A stretch of DNA of 64,000 nt from Crocinitomicaceae bacterium (lineage in GTDB: Bacteria > Bacteroidota > Bacteroidia > Flavobacteriales_D > Crocinitomicaceae): positions 41,872 through 105,871 of the forward strand of contig JAGNZC010000004.1 of assembly GCA_017984635.1 (NCBI GenBank), written 5' to 3'. The notes under the pieces are model-generated. The model did no database searches. It was not told the DNA's origin and saw nothing but the letters and a program-made list of their open reading frames with translations. Of this stretch, positions 62,196-64,000 are shown one piece after another. Both the position numbers and the translations under genes were made by a program. How positions within the stretch are numbered: the first letter of the stretch is position 1; the number at the start of each line of letters is the position of its first letter.

Positions 62196-63440
62196 TTATC
62201 TCATTTTTAAGGTTACAATGGTGATAACAGCTAATAAAACTCCGATAATCCAAAAACGCGCTACGATTTTAGCTTCGTGAATTCCTTTCTTTTGGTAATG
62301 GTGATGCAAAGGAGCCATTAAGAATATTCTACGGCCTTCACCAAAACGCTTTTTAGTTAATTTGAAATAGCCCACTTGAAGGATTACGGATAGATTTTCA
62401 ATTAAGAAAACACCACATAATACAGGGATTAATAATTCTTTACGAATTGAAATTGCAAATACAGCGATGATACCACCTAATGCTAAACTACCGGTGTCGC
62501 CCATGAACACTTGAGCAGGGTAGGAGTTGAACCATAAAAATCCGATACATGCTCCAACAAAAGCAGCAATGAAAATTACCATTTCTTCTGCTAATGGAAT
62601 GTACATGACATCTAAGTAATCAGCGAATTTTGCATTGGAACTTACATAGGCTAATACTGCTAAAGCTAAACCTATAATTGCAGATGAACCAGTTGCTAAT
62701 CCATCTAATCCGTCTGTCATATTAGCGCCATTTGATACCGCTATGACAATGAAAATTACAATTGGAATAAAGAATAACCAGCCATAAGATTTATTCGTGT
62801 CGCCCATCAACCAGTTGTAATTGAACTCATTTCCTTTGATGAAAGGAATCGTAGTTGTCATGTCATCTGTTTTGATCCATTTATAGGTTTCATCTGATGC
62901 ATTGGTGTGTTGGTGCGTCACAAATTGTTCGTCTGCTTTCAAAACATAATTGGCATCAACACGTTTGTGAACTGTTACATCTTTAGAAAAATATAAAATG
63001 CAACCAACGATTAATCCTACACCAATTTGACCAACGATTTTCGCTTTTCCTTTTAATCCTTCTTTATTTTTTTTGAAGACTTTGATGTAATCATCCAAAA
63101 ATCCAATCACACCCAACCAAATCGTTGCAATAATCATTGTGATTACATAGATGTTATGCAGTTTAGCAAATAGCAAGGTTGGAATTAAAATCGCACTCAA
63201 AATGATGATTCCACCCATTGTAGGCGTTCCTGATTTCTCAATTTGACCTGCTAAACCTAAATCACGAACCGTTTCACCAATTTGTTGTTTGCGCAATAAG
63301 TTGATGATTTTCTTTCCAAAAAAGATCGATACAATCAATGAAGTTATTAAAGCCATTGCAGCTCTAAAAGAAATGAATTGAAACAAACCTGCTCCAGGAA
63401 AGTTGATAGAATCTAAGTAATCAAATAAATAGTACAACAT
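62196..63440 (-). CDS. mraY: Phospho-N-acetylmuramoyl-pentapeptide transferase
   Basis: 414 residues against about 360 in E. coli. Family motifs are [55 protein letters not shown] and [11 protein letters not shown]. The extra length is a hydrophilic insert at about residues 155-215 (around [20 protein letters not shown]), predicted between two helices and common in Bacteroidota MraY. It makes lipid I. It overlaps the murE end by 1 nt (TAATG). Confidence 0.97.
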   Translation of the reverse strand: MLYYLFDYLDSINFPGAGLFQFISFRAAMALITSLIVSIFFGKKIINLLRKQQIGETVRDLGLAGQIEKSGTPTMGGIIILSAILIPTLLFAKLHNIYVITMIIATIWLGVIGFLDDYIKVFKKNKEGLKGKAKIVGQIGVGLIVGCILYFSKDVTVHKRVDANYVLKADEQFVTHQHTNASDETYKWIKTDDMTTTIPFIKGNEFNYNWLMGDTNKSYGWLFFIPIVIFIVIAVSNGANMTDGLDGLATGSSAIIGLALAVLAYVSSNAKFADYLDVMYIPLAEEMVIFIAAFVGACIGFLWFNSYPAQVFMGDTGSLALGGIIAVFAISIRKELLIPVLCGVFLIENLSVILQVGYFKLTKKRFGEGRRIFLMAPLHHHYQKKGIHEAKIVARFWIIGVLLAVITIVTLKMR

Positions 63441-64000
63441 TATTTTTCTAGTTTATTAAATAAATCAATCGTTATTTGTAAGTCATCAAAAGGATGTTTT
63501 ATGCCTTTTATTTCTTGGTATTTTTCGTGACCTTTTCCAGCAATCAAAATGATATCGCCTTTTTCAGCCATTGAAATGGCTGTTTTTATTGCTTGTGTTC
63601 GATCTAAAATATCTAAGGTCTTTTTGAAATGTTGACCTTCAACACCTGTTTGCATTTCTTCAATAATTACAGCAGGATCTTCGCTTCTTGGATTGTCTGC
63701 TGTTAAAATCACTTTATCACTTTTCTCACACGCAATGGCAGCCATTACTGGTCGTTTTGCTTTGTCGCGATCGCCGCCACATCCAACAACTGTAATTACT
63801 TGTTCATTTTTTGTACGTATATTTTGAATCGTTTTTAATACGTTTTCTAACGCATCTGGTGTGTGCGCATAATCAACGATTGCAGTAATTCCACCTTCAC
63901 TTTGTACATATTGAAAACGGCCTTCAACTGATTCAAGGCTACTCAATGCGGTTAATACTTCCAATGAATCTTCACCTAATAATTGGCTCACACCATACAC
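63440..64000 (-). CDS. murE: UDP-MurNAc-L-Ala-D-Glu:meso-DAP ligase, C-terminal part (cut by window edge)
   Basis: 186 codons of the 3' end; the gene continues past 64000. Motifs present are [43 protein letters not shown] and [12 protein letters not shown]. The DNPRxE segment is the one that selects meso-diaminopimelate rather than lysine, so a DAP-type peptidoglycan is predicted. The GTG at the window edge is not a start. Upstream, ftsI and ftsL would be expected outside the window. Confidence 0.95.
   Translation of the reverse strand: MYGVSQLLGEDSLEVLTALSSLESVEGRFQYVQSEGGITAIVDYAHTPDALENVLKTIQNIRTKNEQVITVVGCGGDRDKAKRPVMAAIACEKSDKVILTADNPRSEDPAVIIEEMQTGVEGQHFKKTLDILDRTQAIKTAISMAEKGDIILIAGKGHEKYQEIKGIKHPFDDLQITIDLFNKLEK

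Overview
The window is a 64 kb piece of an AT-rich Bacteroidota chromosome, most likely order Flavobacteriales; a Crocinitomicaceae/Fluviicola-like genome is a guess from gene content. The evidence is: type IX secretion (T9SS) C-terminal sorting domains, a PorW/SprE-type C-terminus next to the atp genes, an atpZ-atpBEFHAG cluster without atpD/atpC, SprB repeats, DUF5686 and DUF4292 proteins, A-rich start regions with few Shine-Dalgarno sequences, and repeated matches to the Bacteroidota promoter (TTG, 17-23 nt, TAnnTTTG).

Layout. 1-6.3 kb: end of a PorW/SprE-like protein, then the F1Fo-ATP synthase operon. 6.3-11.2 kb: an alpha/beta hydrolase and a two-component island (a multi-PAS NarL-type histidine kinase, a LuxR-type regulator, and a receiver-only protein on the opposite strand). 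11.2-16.1 kb: a T9SS-exported subtilase, a cupin/pgi pair and tRNA-Phe. 16.2-23 kb: coaX, an outer membrane protein, an LptC-like lipoprotein, a small membrane protein, a DUF5686 protein and kbl. 22.8-30 kb: a small acidic secreted protein, a SulP transporter plus beta-carbonic anhydrase, AlkD-like, gamma-CA-like and truncated haemoglobin proteins, rpoN, a PAP2-like membrane protein and an M48 lipoprotein. 30-42.3 kb: a T9SS beta-propeller-like protein, lysS, hemJ, an enoyl-CoA hydratase, and a compact flippase-dut-nucleotidyltransferase-TPR-DUF4292-EnvC run. 42.3-46.7 kb, minus strand: a polysaccharide block (O-antigen ligase/polymerase, Wzz-like, flippase, small secreted protein). 46.9-50.3 kb: thyA-folA-topB. 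50.3-52.2 kb: a small accessory pocket (RhuM family gene, PepSY-like lipoprotein). 52.4-64 kb, minus strand: mtnB, yqeY and the dcw cell-wall/division cluster from ftsZ back to a murE cut by the window edge.

How it fits together. Most genes are chromosomal core: energy conversion, envelope building (LPS and polysaccharide export, peptidoglycan synthesis, division), surface protein export by T9SS, and nucleotide metabolism. The thyA-folA and dut neighbourhoods cover thymidylate supply. SulP plus carbonic anhydrase forms a bicarbonate/anion module. Promoter-like boxes sit very close to several start codons, which suggests short or absent 5' leaders.

I see no CRISPR array, prophage, insertion sequence or recognisable defence island. 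The least ordinary signals are: long RNA hairpins without U-tracts just after the genes for the ATP synthase c and alpha subunits; a terminator whose U-tract runs into the mtnB start codon; a DNA-binding-less receiver overlapping its neighbouring kinase tail to tail; and an EnvC-like protein lacking key LytM metal and catalytic residues. These are leads, not demonstrated systems.
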